Source of the DNA: Alkalicoccus sp.
GTDB lineage: Bacteria > Bacillota > Bacilli > Bacillales > Salisediminibacteriaceae
Assembly: GCA_007692495.1 (NCBI GenBank)
Contig: REBZ01000125.1
Span: 24,059 to 88,058, forward strand
DNA length: 64,000 nt
Direction: 5' to 3'
Part shown: piece by piece, positions 8,633 to 19,582 of the stretch
Position numbering within the stretch: position 1 is the first letter of the stretch
Layout: each line of letters opens with the position of its first letter
Program-made: the position numbers and the translations under genes
The notes under the pieces: model-generated
What the model saw: the letters and a program-made list of their open reading frames with translations, nothing else
Databases searched by the model: none
Told to the model about the DNA's origin: nothing

Positions 8633-9610
8633 ATGCCCGAGCAGCTGCCATTTGAAAAACCAGTGATTGAGCTGCGTTCAAAAATCACTGAACTAAAAGA
8701 ATTTACCGATGAAAAAGGAATCGACCTTTCCGGAGAAATTACTAAGCTGGAAGCCAGGCTGGAACAGCTCGAAGAAGATATATACGGCAATATGAAACCT
8801 TGGGACCGTGTTCAGCTGGCCCGGCATTCCCAACGGCCCACTACAAAAGATTATATCCATCATCTGTTTACCGATTTCTTTGAAATGCACGGAGACCGGC
8901 TTTACGGAGATGATGCGGCGATTGTCGGCGGACCGGCCTTTTTCGAAGGGACCCCGGTTACTGTTATAGGTCATCAGAGAGGGAAAGATACAAAGGAAAA
9001 TCTTTTCCGCAATTTTGGTATGCCTCATCCGGAAGGCTACCGGAAAGCACTCCGGCTGATGAAACAGGCCGAAAAATTTTCCAGGCCGATTATCTGTTTT
9101 ATCGATACAAAAGGTGCCTATCCCGGCAAGGCAGCAGAAGAACGGGGCCAGAGTGAAGCTATAGCAAGAAACCTTATTGAAATGGCAGGTCTTCGAACCC
9201 CCGTCATCTGTGTAGTTATCGGGGAAGGGGGAAGTGGCGGAGCCTTGGCGCTCGGTGTCGGGGACCGCATTTATATGCTCGAAAACTCCACCTATTCTGT
9301 TATTTCACCGGAAGGTGCTGCGTCTATTCTCTGGAAGGACGCGGGCGAAGCAAGGGCTGCCGCGGAAACAATGAAAATTACGGCGCCTGACCTTTTTGAA
9401 CTTGGAATTATCGATGCGGTCATTCCGGAAGTGAGGGGAGGGGCAAACCGCGATGTCATCACCCAGGCGGAAAATATCCGTGAGTATCTGGAAGAAGCAA
9501 TCCATTCTTTGAAAAAGAAGGATAAAGAGGATCTCGTCCAGGAAAGATATGAAAAATTTAATCGCATCGGAGAGTATACGTATGTAAACGATGCCAATAC
9601 TGAAGAATAG
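8633..9610 (+). CDS. accA: Acetyl-CoA carboxylase carboxyltransferase subunit alpha
   Basis: 325 residues. The N-terminal helical part ([20 protein letters not shown]) is followed by the crotonase-fold carboxyltransferase with [48 protein letters not shown] and [12 protein letters not shown]. It pairs with AccD, encoded immediately upstream, in the first committed step of fatty acid synthesis. GGAGGAGG inside the end of accD serves as its ribosome site. Length is normal for Bacillus AccA. Confidence 0.96.
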   Translation: MPEQLPFEKPVIELRSKITELKEFTDEKGIDLSGEITKLEARLEQLEEDIYGNMKPWDRVQLARHSQRPTTKDYIHHLFTDFFEMHGDRLYGDDAAIVGGPAFFEGTPVTVIGHQRGKDTKENLFRNFGMPHPEGYRKALRLMKQAEKFSRPIICFIDTKGAYPGKAAEERGQSEAIARNLIEMAGLRTPVICVVIGEGGSGGALALGVGDRIYMLENSTYSVISPEGAASILWKDAGEARAAAETMKITAPDLFELGIIDAVIPEVRGGANRDVITQAENIREYLEEAIHSLKKKDKEDLVQERYEKFNRIGEYTYVNDANTEE

Positions 9611-9732
9611 GGATTTTTGTCGAAACACCGTCACTGTAAGGGTTTGCAGGTCGTCTGATGTCTATTGTGTTTAAAATTTGAAAGTGTTATTTTAAACTCA
9701 TGTAACAATTTGATGCCATAAATACGAGGTGA

Positions 9733-10701
<969 letters not shown>

Positions 10702-10715
10702 GAATAAGATTGCTT

Positions 10716-10750
10716 AAGCTGGGACCCCAACTAACCGGTCCCGGCTTTTG
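10716..10750 (+). terminator. Hairpin between pfkA and pyk
   Basis: An 11-bp stem (one G-U) AAGCTGGGACC / GGTCCCGGCTT followed by only TTTTG. A partial terminator or processing site within the pfkA-pyk unit. Confidence 0.5.
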
Positions 10751-10792
10751 TGCCGAATACAGACCGACAGAACATAAAGGAGGAAATTACTA

Positions 10793-12547
10793 ATGAGAAA
10801 GACTAAGATCGTATGTACGATAGGCCCGGCGAGTGAATCGAGGGAAAAGCTTTCTGAACTGATTGACGCCGGCATGAACGTGGCCCGACTGAATTTTTCC
10901 CACGGTGATCACGAAGAGCATGGGGCGCGCATAAAAACTATCCGGGAAGCAGCTTCAGAAGCCGGAAAAACGATTGCTCTGCTTCTTGACACGAAAGGAC
11001 CGGAAATCCGGACACAAACATTGGAAGGCGGAGAAGTCGAGCTTAAAAAAGGCAGCGCCCTCCGTGTTTCCATGAAAGAAGTTACAGGAAACAAAGATAT
11101 TATTTCCGTAACGTATCCGGACCTGATCAACGACGTGGAGCCAGGGGCCAAACTTCTTCTGGACGACGGGCTGATTGAGCTTCTCGTAACAGATAAAGCG
11201 GATGGGGAACTGATAACAGAAGTGTTGAACAACGGAACGCTCAAAAATAAAAAGGGTGTTAACGTGCCAAACGTCAGCGTTAACCTTCCCGGTATCACGG
11301 AAAAAGATGCTGATGATATAGTGTTCGGAATCGAGCAGGATGTCGATTTTATTGCTGCTTCTTTCGTCCGACGGGCTTCTGACGTGCTGGAAATTCGTGA
11401 ACTGCTGGAAAATCACGGAGCGGAGCACATTCAGATTATCCCTAAAATTGAAAACCAGGAAGGTGTCGACAACATCGAAGAAATTCTTCAAGTTTCCGAC
11501 GGCCTGATGGTAGCACGTGGAGATCTTGGAGTGGAAATTCCTGCAGAAGAAGTTCCACTTGTGCAGAAAGATCTGATCAAACGATGCAACCGGCTCGGCA
11601 AGCCGGTAATCACTGCTACGCAAATGCTGGATTCCATGCAGCGCAACCCCCGTCCGACAAGAGCTGAAGCCTCAGACGTCGCTAATGCTATTCTGGATGG
11701 CACAGATGCTATTATGCTTTCGGGTGAAACAGCAGCAGGGAGCTATCCGACAGAATCGGTACAAACGATGCAGAGCATTGCACTGCGTGCAGAAACAGCG
11801 ATGAAGCACAGAGACGTTCTCCGGCGTATTTCTGAGGAAAACGAGCATACTATTACCGAAGCCATCAGTCAGTCTGTTACACACACGGCAATGAACCTGA
11901 AAGCTTCCGCTATTCTTACCGCAACGCAGAGCGGTCATACGGCACGCATGATTTCCAAGTACCGTCCGGAATCAGTTATTATCGCCGTGACGAGTAATGC
12001 ACGCGTAAGCCGCTCTCTTTGCCTCGTTTGGGGTGTTCATGCCCAGGTAGGAAGTGACCTTAACTCCACGGACGAAATGCTCCAGCTTTCAGTTGATGAA
12101 GCGCTCAAATCCGGCTACGTAAAAAATGGAGATCTCGTCGTTATTACTGCCGGTGTACCGGTCGGAGAACGTGGAACCACCAACCTGCTGAAAGTGCACG
12201 TCATCGGTGAAGTGATTGCCCAGGGACAGGGAATCGGCCGTAAAGTAGTGAAGGGGAATGTCGTTACAGCAGATTCAAGTAAAGAGGCGCTTGAAAAAAC
12301 GAAGCAGGGCGATATTCTTGTAACAAACAATACAGACCGTGATATGATCGATGCATTCGAAAAAGCCGGTGCAGTCGTTACAGAACAGGGAGGACTTACT
12401 TCCCATGCTGCAGTCGTTGGTCTGAACCTGGGAATTCCGGTTGTTGTCGGGGTGGAAGATGCCCGCATCAAGTTTACCGACGGAGAAGAAGTAACAGTCG
12501 ACGGTACGCAAGGAAAGATTTACAAAGGTTCTGCAAGTATTCTATAA
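10793..12547 (+). CDS. pyk: Pyruvate kinase with C-terminal PEP-utiliser-like domain
   Basis: 584 residues. The catalytic barrel carries [22 protein letters not shown], the signature [14 protein letters not shown] and [12 protein letters not shown], and TATQMLDSM. The allosteric domain follows, then an extra ~110-residue domain (from about 475) with [11 protein letters not shown] near residue 532, the PEP-mobile fold typical of Bacillus and Geobacillus pyruvate kinases. It makes pyruvate and ATP from PEP and ADP. AAAGGAGG precedes the ATG. It closes the glycolytic pair with pfkA and ends in a strong terminator. Confidence 0.97.
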   Translation: MRKTKIVCTIGPASESREKLSELIDAGMNVARLNFSHGDHEEHGARIKTIREAASEAGKTIALLLDTKGPEIRTQTLEGGEVELKKGSALRVSMKEVTGNKDIISVTYPDLINDVEPGAKLLLDDGLIELLVTDKADGELITEVLNNGTLKNKKGVNVPNVSVNLPGITEKDADDIVFGIEQDVDFIAASFVRRASDVLEIRELLENHGAEHIQIIPKIENQEGVDNIEEILQVSDGLMVARGDLGVEIPAEEVPLVQKDLIKRCNRLGKPVITATQMLDSMQRNPRPTRAEASDVANAILDGTDAIMLSGETAAGSYPTESVQTMQSIALRAETAMKHRDVLRRISEENEHTITEAISQSVTHTAMNLKASAILTATQSGHTARMISKYRPESVIIAVTSNARVSRSLCLVWGVHAQVGSDLNSTDEMLQLSVDEALKSGYVKNGDLVVITAGVPVGERGTTNLLKVHVIGEVIAQGQGIGRKVVKGNVVTADSSKEALEKTKQGDILVTNNTDRDMIDAFEKAGAVVTEQGGLTSHAAVVGLNLGIPVVVGVEDARIKFTDGEEVTVDGTQGKIYKGSASIL

Positions 12548-12564
12548 TAAAGATAGAGATGACC

Positions 12565-12603
12565 GGCGTGAGAAAGAGAAATCTCTTTTTCACGCCTTTT
12601 TTT
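12565..12603 (+). terminator. Intrinsic terminator after pyk
   Basis: 14-bp stem (one G-U) beginning GGCGTGAGAAAGAG, 4-base loop, then eight Ts. Confidence 0.92.
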
Positions 12604-12730
12604 CAGGCAGATGCAGCTGTAAAAAGCCGCAGGCATGAGTAAAACAACGTCAGCCACTGTCAGAATCTTTAATAAAGCAAACAACCCATTTTTTCACGGA
12701 CCGAAGTCATGTAATAAAGGGGAGAGATAG

Positions 12731-13141
12731 ATGAAAAAGCTTCTGATTCTGCTGCTTATTGTCGTACCGGCACTGGAAATAGCCGTTATACTACTGTCCT
12801 GGAACACGATAGGACTGGCGCTTACCGTGCTGTTAATCATTCTGACCGGGCTGCTTGGAGCGTGGCTCGCCAGAAGAGAAGGTCTGCAGGCCATCCGGCG
12901 TGCCCAGCTGAAAACTTCGCAGGGACAGGTCCCCGGGGAGGAAATACTCGACGGTGTCTGCATTTTAATCGGTGGTGTCGTACTGTTAACCCCGGGATTT
13001 ATTACCGATGCCCTCGGTTTTCTGCTGCTTATTCCCGGAACGAGGCAGATGTTCAAGAAACTGCTGCAGCGGGCGTATGAAAAGATGGTTTACTCCGGAA
13101 ACGTCTACATCGTCGACCATCAGTCAGGAAGAAGATACTAA
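12731..13141 (+). CDS. fxsA: FxsA family membrane protein
   Basis: 136 residues. Two N-terminal membrane segments (about 3-25 and 28-48) and a further hydrophobic stretch (about 75-100, ILIGGVVLLTPGFITDALGFLLLIP) with the FxsA signature LLTPGFITDxxGxxLLxPxxR. FxsA proteins are inner-membrane proteins; the E. coli member affects phage T7 exclusion by F plasmids. In Bacillus the gene (ytzA) also follows pyk. In B. subtilis ytvI comes next; here it is missing and a repeat element occupies the space. Confidence 0.9.
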   Translation: MKKLLILLLIVVPALEIAVILLSWNTIGLALTVLLIILTGLLGAWLARREGLQAIRRAQLKTSQGQVPGEEILDGVCILIGGVVLLTPGFITDALGFLLLIPGTRQMFKKLLQRAYEKMVYSGNVYIVDHQSGRRY

Positions 13142-13174
13142 AACCTGGATTTGGAGAGTATGATCCGGAGCCGG

Positions 13175-13204
13175 AAAGCCTGTCAGATAAACTGGCAGGC
13201 TTTT
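13175..13204 (+). terminator. Terminator after fxsA, left flank of repeat copy A
   Basis: 12-bp stem (AAAGCCTGTCAG / CTGGCAGGCTTT, one G-U) with TTTT. A near-copy stands on the other side of the repeat at 13671-13703. Confidence 0.8.
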
Positions 13205-13209
13205 CCATC

Positions 13210-13662
13210 TTGTTGATTGAATGATCGTTTTAGAATATTTATTCCAGTCAGTGTATAGACTCCTTCTCTTACCGCGGGGTTGGTCTTCAGCTGTATGGTC
13301 TGCGCCGTGCGAGAATCCATTTTGGCGGACTGTTCTTCCGCCAAAATCAGCCGGGAACAAGCCCTCGGGTAAGCCCCGCCGAGAGTGCAGCAGCGTTATG
13401 TCCATCTCATAAATGAGCTATCTTCAAGGCAGCCTCTCGAAAAAAACGGCTTCAATAAGGAAATTTATCATGGTAAAAAACTTCTTCTATTTCCTTGCTG
13501 CAGCCGCAGGGGCGACTCCGGGGCGACCAAGGACGAGACGAAGATCCAATTCTTCCAACCTGCGGGCGAAAGAAATTAGCTGAGCCCGGCCCGCCCGTAA
13601 AGCGTCCCGGAAGGGGGAAGCAGGAAACCGTATATCTATACACCAAAAACACTTTATCAACA
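13210..13662 (+). repeat. Interspersed repeat, copy A (terminator-flanked, ~450 bp)
   Basis: This segment matches, inverted and at roughly 90% by eye, 56168-56530 plus 56829-56916. Ends are imperfect inverted repeats (left TTGTTGATTGAATG; right end read inward CTGTTGATAAAGTG, then GTATAGA). Inside are a hairpin ATTTTGGCGGA / TCCGCCAAAAT (13319-13347) and the family core (13508-13612). No coding frame is conserved between copies; an apparent N-terminal extension of the ytwI frame runs through it and is not real. It lies where ytvI would be in B. subtilis. Confidence 0.85.
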
Positions 13663-13670
13663 GCCTGGGG

Positions 13671-13703
13671 AAATCCTGTCAGACAAGATGACAGGATTTT
13701 CTA
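13671..13703 (+). terminator. Second terminator copy, right flank of repeat copy A
   Basis: Stem AAATCCTGTCA / TGACAGGATTT then TTTC. The 40 bases at 13669-13708 match those at 13173-13212 at 33 positions, with one compensated stem pair (G-C to T-A). Confidence 0.75.
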
Positions 13704-13821
13704 TCTTGCTGGCGGTATTCTTGCGCTGGAATATTTTCTTGATTGGATACGCCTCTCCAGCTTCCGATGTTTTCAGGGACAACAACTTTTTCAATGGAAA
13801 GTAATGAAAGGAATGGGAAAG

Positions 13822-14292
13822 ATGAATCAGCCGATTATGTTTATGCTGCTTCTGCTCGCAGTCGGTTATTTTGCAAAAAACCAGACGTTGATGATTGCAG
13901 TCGCTGTTTTACTGCTTATATATTATTCGGGAACCGGCAGTACCGTGCTCCCGTTTATTCAGTCAAAAGGTATTCAAATAGGCGTGACGATCATTACCAT
14001 CGCCGTACTGGTTCCCATCGTAACGGGGGAGATAGGACTGAAGGATCTCCAGGCGGCCATGGGGTCATCTTATGCCTGGATAGCTCTTGGAGCCGGGATT
14101 TTTGTCGCGGTAATTGCAGCGAACGGTATCCATCTTCTGCAGAATGATCCACATATTACTGTAGCTCTCGTTGCCGGAACTATTCTCGCAGTAGCAGTTT
14201 TTGGAGGAGTCGCTGTCGGCCCCGTTATTGGAGCAGGGATAGCCTACCTTGCTATGAAAATTGTGGAATTTTTCTCCCCGCTGGGCGGATGA
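13822..14292 (+). CDS. ytwI: YtwI, DUF441 membrane protein
   Basis: 156 residues, almost wholly hydrophobic, with four to five membrane segments and the family stretches PFIQSKGIQIGVTIITIAVL, LQNDPHITVALVAGTILAV and GVAVGPVIGAGIAY. DUF441 proteins have no assigned function. The frame stays open far upstream through repeat copy A, but the ATG at 13822 has AAAGGA nine bases before it and matches the family N-terminus (MNQPIMFMLLLLAVGYFAKNQ region). It precedes citZ as in B. subtilis. Confidence 0.88.
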   Translation: MNQPIMFMLLLLAVGYFAKNQTLMIAVAVLLLIYYSGTGSTVLPFIQSKGIQIGVTIITIAVLVPIVTGEIGLKDLQAAMGSSYAWIALGAGIFVAVIAANGIHLLQNDPHITVALVAGTILAVAVFGGVAVGPVIGAGIAYLAMKIVEFFSPLGG

Positions 14293-14357
14293 GCTCTGCG
14301 GGGAGCGTTTTTATGAGGAAAAAGATTGAATCTTCTTTGGATTTCTAAATTTTACCG

Positions 14358-14385
14358 TTCACAAAAATTCAAATAATGGTATAAT
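14358..14385 (+). promoter_or_regulatory. sigma-A type promoter of citZ
   Basis: TTCACA (14358-14363) and TATAAT (14380-14385), 16-base spacer, about 180 bases before citZ. Long leader follows. Confidence 0.65.
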
Positions 14386-14407
14386 AGGAAGCGTGACATC
14401 AATACAT

Positions 14408-14454
14408 AGAAAATCATTCGCTGGTTTTCTGCGGTTAGCATTTTTCGTAACCGC
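14408..14454 (+). other. Inverted repeats in the citZ leader
   Basis: Two adjacent stems: AGAAAA / TTTTCT (14408-14430) and the perfect 7-bp GCGGTTA / TAACCGC (14431-14454, 10-base loop). They may be a regulator site or RNA structure. No exact cre was found in this leader. Confidence 0.4.
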
Positions 14455-14562
14455 TTTCTAAATGGTCGGGTTTGCCGTATGGTCTGTTCATCACATCACA
14501 ATCAGCGGAGACCCGGGTATAACGGGCTTGACCCGCATTTCTGTTTGTAAAGGAGAGATAGC

Positions 14563-15678
14563 ATGAGTACGACGAAAGGTTTAGAAGGTGTCGTTGCAGC
14601 ACAGTCAAGCGTAAGCTCCATCATCGATGATGTACTGACTTACCAGGGGTACAATATCGATGATCTCGCAGATAACGCAACATTTGAGGAAGTTATTTAC
14701 CTTCTGTGGAACGGCCGCCTTCCGAATAAAGAAGAGCTGGAAGCCTTCACAAAAGAACTTGCCCAGGCGAGCACGGTCCCTGATGCTGTAGTTGAACAGA
14801 TGAAAACGTATCCAATCGAAAAGATCCATCCAATGGCTGCGCTTCGTACAGCTGTATCAAACCTTGCACTGTTTGATGAAGAAGCGGATGAGATGAGTGA
14901 AGAAGCCAACTACCGTAAAGCTGTGAAGCTTCAGGCACAGATTCCTACGATCGTCACTGCCTTTGCCCGTATCCGTCAGGGGAAAGATCCAGTTTCTCCA
15001 AAAGAAAATTTGAGCTTTGCAGCCAACTTTCTTTATATGCTTACAGGAGAAGAGCCGGATGAAATTTCCGAAAAAGCTTTTAACAAAGCGCTTGTACTTC
15101 ATGCAGACCATGAACTGAATGCTTCTACATTCACAGCCCGTGTTTGTGTTGCCACGCTCTCTGATGTTTATTCCGGCATTACATCAGCAATCGGTGCTCT
15201 TAAAGGGCCCCTTCACGGTGGTGCCAACGAGCGTGTTATGGCTATGCTCAGCGAAATCGGAGAAGCTGACAAAGCAGAACAATATATTAAAGATGCTTTT
15301 GCCCGCAAAGAAAAGATTATGGGCTTTGGACACCGTGTTTATAAAGCGGGAGATCCACGTGCCAAGCACCTGCGCGAAATGTCCCGCCAGCTCACAGAAA
15401 TTACAGGAGAGTCCAAGTGGTACGACATGAGCATCAAAATTGATGAATATGTGTCCTCGGAAAAAGGGCTTCTTCCAAACGTGGATTTCTATTCCGCATC
15501 TGTTTACCACAGTCTTGGTATCGAGCATGATATTTTCACGCCGATTTTTGCAGTGAGCCGTGTCTCAGGCTGGCTCGCCCACATTCTTGAGCAGTACGCG
15601 GATAACCGTCTGATCCGGCCGCGTGCGGAATACACAGGTCCTGAAAAGCAGGAATGGATCCCGCTTGAAAAGCGGTAA
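14563..15678 (+). CDS. citZ: Citrate synthase
   Basis: 371 residues, type I-like bacterial citrate synthase: condenses acetyl-CoA and oxaloacetate to citrate. Active-site regions are visible: LHADHELNASTF, GPLHGGANERVM (catalytic His near residue 218), GFGHRVYKAGDPRA (second His) and the C-terminal PRAEYTG. AAAGGAG stands seven bases before the ATG. It heads citZ-icd-mdh, the B. subtilis TCA operon order, with its own promoter about 180 bases upstream. Confidence 0.97.
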   Translation: MSTTKGLEGVVAAQSSVSSIIDDVLTYQGYNIDDLADNATFEEVIYLLWNGRLPNKEELEAFTKELAQASTVPDAVVEQMKTYPIEKIHPMAALRTAVSNLALFDEEADEMSEEANYRKAVKLQAQIPTIVTAFARIRQGKDPVSPKENLSFAANFLYMLTGEEPDEISEKAFNKALVLHADHELNASTFTARVCVATLSDVYSGITSAIGALKGPLHGGANERVMAMLSEIGEADKAEQYIKDAFARKEKIMGFGHRVYKAGDPRAKHLREMSRQLTEITGESKWYDMSIKIDEYVSSEKGLLPNVDFYSASVYHSLGIEHDIFTPIFAVSRVSGWLAHILEQYADNRLIRPRAEYTGPEKQEWIPLEKR

Positions 15679-15780
15679 CAGCAGATGATAAAGTACAAAG
15701 GAGCTGCGGGAGTCTGCAGCTCCGCCTTTTGATGTACTTATGTGAAGCAACGAACTATATTTCTAGGAGGTTTTTGTTTT

Positions 15781-17049
15781 ATGTCAGGTGAAAAAATTAC
15801 AGTAACTAATGGTGAACTGCACGTCCCTAACAAACCGATTATTCCTTATATCGAAGGTGACGGTATTGGACCGGATATCTGGAAGGCTTCTTCCAGAGTA
15901 ATTGAAGCAGCAGTAGACAAAGCATACAACGGTGAGAAAGCTATCGAGTGGAAAGAAGTACTTGCCGGCCAGAAAGCCCACGATAAGACAGGCGAGTGGC
16001 TCCCGGCAGAAACTCTTGATACGATCCGTGAGTATATGATCGCCATCAAAGGTCCTCTTACAACGCCGATCGGCGGCGGTTTCCGCTCCCTTAACGTAGC
16101 ACTCCGTCAGGATCTTGACCTGTATGCGTGTCTTCGTCCTGTACGGTGGTACGAAGGTGTTCCATCCCCTGTAAAACGCCCGGAAGATACGGATATGGTT
16201 ATTTTCCGTGAAAACTCCGAGGACATTTACGCTGGAATTGAATTCCAGGAAGGGACGCAGGAAGTGAAAAAAGTAGTAGACTTCCTTCAGAATGAAATGG
16301 GTGCTGACAAAATCCGCTTCCCGGAAACTTCCGGTATCGGTATCAAGCCTGTCTCCCGTGAAGGTACAGAGCGTCTTGTACGTTCTGCTATTCAGTACGC
16401 GCTTGACGAAGGCCGTAAAAACGTTACCCTCGTTCATAAAGGAAACATCATGAAATTCACGGAAGGTGCTTTCAAAAACTGGGGCTACGAGCTTGCTGAA
16501 CGTGAATTCGGAGATAAAGTGTTTACGTGGGCAGAATACGACCGCATTGTAGACGACCAGGGCAAAGAAGCAGCCAACGCTGCACAGGATAAAGCAGAAT
16601 CCGAAGGTAAAATCATCGTAAAAGACTCCATTGCAGATATTTTCCTTCAGCAGATTCTTACACGTCCGAAAGAATTTGACGTTGTGGCAACAATGAACCT
16701 GAACGGTGACTACGTGTCCGATGCTCTCGCTGCACAGGTGGGCGGAATTGGTATTGCTCCAGGTGCCAACATCAACTACGACACTGGCCACGCCATTTTC
16801 GAAGCAACTCACGGTACAGCACCTAAGTACGCAGGTCAGGATAAAGTAAATCCTTCTTCCGTTCTTCTGTCCGGAGTGCTTATGCTCCGCCACCTCGGCT
16901 GGGGAGAAGCTGCAGATATGATTGAAAATGCGATGGATAAAACTATTGCTGAAAAAACAGTAACTTATGACTTCGCACGTCTTATGGACGGTGCAACGGA
17001 AGTGAAATGTTCTGAATTCGGTGATGCACTGATTCGCAACCTCGGTTAA
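15781..17049 (+). CDS. icd: Isocitrate dehydrogenase (NADP)
   Basis: 422 residues, NADP-type isocitrate dehydrogenase making 2-oxoglutarate. Motifs: [11 protein letters not shown], the substrate and phosphoserine-loop segment [21 protein letters not shown], the signature [24 protein letters not shown] and the cofactor region [13 protein letters not shown]. The frame is open from 15742, but AGGAGG at 15765 points to the ATG at 15781, and the N-terminus then matches Bacillus Icd ([15 protein letters not shown]). It lies between citZ and mdh. Confidence 0.97.
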   Translation: MSGEKITVTNGELHVPNKPIIPYIEGDGIGPDIWKASSRVIEAAVDKAYNGEKAIEWKEVLAGQKAHDKTGEWLPAETLDTIREYMIAIKGPLTTPIGGGFRSLNVALRQDLDLYACLRPVRWYEGVPSPVKRPEDTDMVIFRENSEDIYAGIEFQEGTQEVKKVVDFLQNEMGADKIRFPETSGIGIKPVSREGTERLVRSAIQYALDEGRKNVTLVHKGNIMKFTEGAFKNWGYELAEREFGDKVFTWAEYDRIVDDQGKEAANAAQDKAESEGKIIVKDSIADIFLQQILTRPKEFDVVATMNLNGDYVSDALAAQVGGIGIAPGANINYDTGHAIFEATHGTAPKYAGQDKVNPSSVLLSGVLMLRHLGWGEAADMIENAMDKTIAEKTVTYDFARLMDGATEVKCSEFGDALIRNLG

Positions 17050-17093
17050 TTAATAAAGCTTTCACTTAATCCGGCAAAGGAGTGTAGTCTGAT

Positions 17094-18032
17094 ATGTCAG
17101 CAATTAAACGCAGAAAAATAACAGTGGTCGGCGGCGGATTTACCGGAACAACAACAGCGCTTATGGCAGCCCAGAAGGAACTTGGGGATGTTGTGCTTGT
17201 TGATATTCCGGACAATGAAGATCCGACAAAAGGCAAGGCGCTGGATATGCTGGAAGCGGGCCCGGTTCAGGGTTTTGATTCCAACATTACCGGAACGTCC
17301 GATTATGCAGATACCGCCGGCTCTGATGTTGTCGTCATTACTGCAGGTATTCCGCGGAAACCGGGGATGAGCCGGGACGATCTTATAAGCACAAACGCCG
17401 GAATTATGAGAAGCGTGACAAAAGCAATTGTCAAACACTCTCCGGACTGCTTTATTATCGTTCTGACCAACCCGGTGGATGCGATGACGTATGCTGTTTA
17501 TCAGGAATCCGGATTTCCGAAAGAAAGAGTCATCGGCCAATCCGGTGTGCTGGACACAGCCCGTTTTAACACGTTCATTGCCCAGGAACTGAACGTATCG
17601 GTGGAAGATGTACGGGGATTTGTACTCGGCGGCCACGGCGACGATATGGTGCCGATGCTCCGCTACAGTTCCGCAGGCGGTATTCCTGTGGAGAAGCTTA
17701 TTTCGGAAGACCGGCTGCAGGAAATTGTGGAACGGACGCGTAAAGGCGGCGGTGAAATCGTCGGCCTTCTCGGCTCCGGCAGTGCCTACTACGCCCCGGC
17801 AGCTTCCATTGTTCAGATGGTGGAGGCTATTGTGAAAGATAAAAAACGTATTCTTCCGGCGATTGCCTATCTGGAGGGAGAATATGGGTACAGTGACATG
17901 TATCTTGGAGTGCCGACAGTTATCGGTGGCAGTGGAATTGAGAAAGTACTGCAGATCGATCTGACGGAAGAAGAAAAAAACCAGCTGGATAAATCAGCAG
18001 ACTCCGTAAAAAAAGTGATGCAGGCCCTGTAA
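17094..18032 (+). CDS. mdh: Malate dehydrogenase
   Basis: 312 residues, LDH-like NAD malate dehydrogenase: interconverts malate and oxaloacetate. Nucleotide-binding [13 protein letters not shown] (residues 13-25), [19 protein letters not shown], substrate loop Arg, [10 protein letters not shown], and the catalytic His in [10 protein letters not shown] (near 180). AAAGGAG precedes the ATG. Third gene of citZ-icd-mdh. Confidence 0.96.
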   Translation: MSAIKRRKITVVGGGFTGTTTALMAAQKELGDVVLVDIPDNEDPTKGKALDMLEAGPVQGFDSNITGTSDYADTAGSDVVVITAGIPRKPGMSRDDLISTNAGIMRSVTKAIVKHSPDCFIIVLTNPVDAMTYAVYQESGFPKERVIGQSGVLDTARFNTFIAQELNVSVEDVRGFVLGGHGDDMVPMLRYSSAGGIPVEKLISEDRLQEIVERTRKGGGEIVGLLGSGSAYYAPAASIVQMVEAIVKDKKRILPAIAYLEGEYGYSDMYLGVPTVIGGSGIEKVLQIDLTEEEKNQLDKSADSVKKVMQAL

Positions 18033-18120
18033 AATATAAGAGAGGGAAGAGCTGGGAGTTTTCTCAGCTCTTCTCTTTATATAGTAGTGAAAGCGGTTTC
18101 TTTTGAAGGAGGAGATATTT

Positions 18121-18600
18121 TTGTTTTCCAAACGTAAAAAAGTCGGCAAAACAATGAAAGAAATACAGCCCGGAGATATATACAGCCGGGAATATCAGAT
18201 TACAGACAAGGAAATTCTTTTGTATCTCGGATTCAGTGACGACGCTAACCCGGCTTATATTCAGCATGATTATGCATCGAGGACCCCTTATAAACGTCCG
18301 ATGGTACCGCAGCTGATGCTGACCGGATTTCTTACGACAGCTGTTTCCATGCATCTTCCGGGACCGGGTTCAGTAATTAAGGAGCAGGCTGTTCAGTTTG
18401 AGAAGCCTGTATACCACTACAGTAAAGTCAGAATGGAAATGCAGGTTACAAAAGTCGACAGAGAAAAAGAAGAAGTTACACTGGAAGCCGAGATGACTGA
18501 CGAGCTTGGAGACCGGGTAGTAACTGCACAGATCGTCGTTTTCCCGCCGTATCCGTGGAAGCCGGTGACACAGGATGAAGGAACCTTCGAAAACTTTTAA
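18121..18600 (+). CDS. MaoC-like hotdog dehydratase
   Basis: 159 residues with a MaoC/hydratase 2 hotdog fold: GDIYSREYQIT, then GFSDDANPAYIQHDYA, which resembles the hydratase-2 motif but has two extra residues between NP and the His. Such proteins hydrate trans-2-enoyl thioesters; the substrate is unknown. AAGGAGGAG (18106-18114) sets a TTG start at 18121; the frame extends to 18103 but that would place the ribosome site inside the gene. An ATG at 18154 is an alternative. It lies between mdh and phoP, where B. subtilis has no such gene, but other Bacillaceae do. Confidence 0.82.
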   Translation: MFSKRKKVGKTMKEIQPGDIYSREYQITDKEILLYLGFSDDANPAYIQHDYASRTPYKRPMVPQLMLTGFLTTAVSMHLPGPGSVIKEQAVQFEKPVYHYSKVRMEMQVTKVDREKEEVTLEAEMTDELGDRVVTAQIVVFPPYPWKPVTQDEGTFENF

Positions 18601-18686
18601 TAATACATCGGAGGAAATTTGAAAAAATCAAAACCGCATAAAACGGAGCCGGTCAGTAAAATCTGGAGACCAGTTCGGTACGGACT

Positions 18687-18722
18687 AAGCCTGTTCAGAC
18701 AATTATTCGTCTGAACAGGCTT
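18687..18722. terminator. Terminator before repeat copy B
   Basis: Perfect 14-bp stem AAGCCTGTTCAGAC / GTCTGAACAGGCTT, 8-base loop. The T run on the plus side is interrupted (CAGTTTGTTG). TTTGTTGAA, like the TTGTTGAT ends of copies A and F, follows at once. Confidence 0.75.
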
Positions 18723-18724
18723 CA

Positions 18725-19288
18725 GTTTGTTGAACATACCTATGTTTATTTAAATGCTATGTTAAAGTTCGCTGTTGCCGGAGAAAAACTTCGCTTTCAA
18801 CCGGCAGGCTGCGCCCTGCGGGATCTTCCAATCTCCTTCCGTAAAATCAGTGACAAGGTGACTTTTCGAGACGCCTGCGGAAAAAGAAAACGGGAAGATC
18901 CTCCCGGACGTCAGGGAAGCCGCGTGCGCGGCAAGCGAAGAAAAAAGCCGCAGGCACTCCAAAAACAACCCGGAGCTTTAACAGAGACACTTAGGCAGCA
19001 TCCCTGCACCATGAGGGATGAAAAGGCCCTTTTATCGTCAGGTAACCCCCTCTGTCTAAACAGGTGGAACGAAACCTTTTTAAACAGGAGATGCTGCCTT
19101 GTCTTTTGTACCGTAAGCTGTAGTGGACATGGGCGACTCAGGAGCGGTTAAGGTCGAGTCGAAGATCCATTCCGACAGACCAAAGGAGGGCGGAATTAGC
19201 TGAGGCCGGCCTGCTCGGAAAGCCTCCCCATGGAAACGAAAGCGGCCGGTTATGACTTATCTGCTTTATTTTCAAGGAAGCCTATTAA
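18725..19288 (+). repeat. Interspersed repeat, copy B
   Basis: A mosaic copy of the family. The part at about 18770-18992 shares GCGGCAAGCGAAGAAAA, AGCCGCAGGCACTCCAAAA and GGAGCTTTAAC with 56600-56710 (inverted). The part at 19127-19232 is the ~105-bp core (CATGGGCGACTC ... TCCCCATGGAAACGAA). A 130-residue open frame here (18759-19151) is not conserved in other copies and is rejected as a gene. Confidence 0.8.
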
Positions 19289-19582
19289 AAAGAGAGAAAA
19301 TTGTTTTTAGTTACAGAACCGCCGCCTTTCTGCATATAAGACGAAATGTAGTTCTTCAGTAACAGCTGTAAATATTAAAGAAGAGTAACAGATCTGAAAT
19401 ATTTAAAAATGTCGGAACATTCCCTTGAAGGCCTTTACACAGGAACAGTGCTTTTTACCCGAAGAATATTATCAGTCCTATAGTGTTGCCTTACTTTAAA
19501 AATGTAGTAATATGAAAGAGAGAAACAGCCCATATTACCCAGCCGGATGTACCGGCCTGAATTGCTGCAGGGAGGAATAAAC
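19289..19582 (+). promoter_or_regulatory. phoP upstream region and promoter
   Basis: No gene seen. A sigma-A type promoter, TTGCCT (19486-19491) and TAATAT (19508-19513) with a 16-base spacer, lies 70 bases before phoP. Upstream is AT-rich, with a TTTACA-like hexamer (19434) that might be half of a Pho box; a full TTAACA tandem was not found. Confidence 0.5.

Noticed and set aside
13495..13821. Upstream extension of the ytwI frame (109 codons)
   Set aside because: It runs through repeat copy A and a terminator; the ATG at 13822 has the ribosome site and the family N-terminus.
15784..16893. 369-codon minus-strand open frame
   Set aside because: Shadow of icd.
18619..18714. 31-codon frame from TTG with GGAGGA upstream
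   Set aside because: Spacing to the ribosome site is too short and its end is the arm of the terminator at 18687-18722.
18759..19151. 130-codon frame in repeat copy B
   Set aside because: Not conserved in the other copies, Arg-rich composition typical of translated structured repeats.
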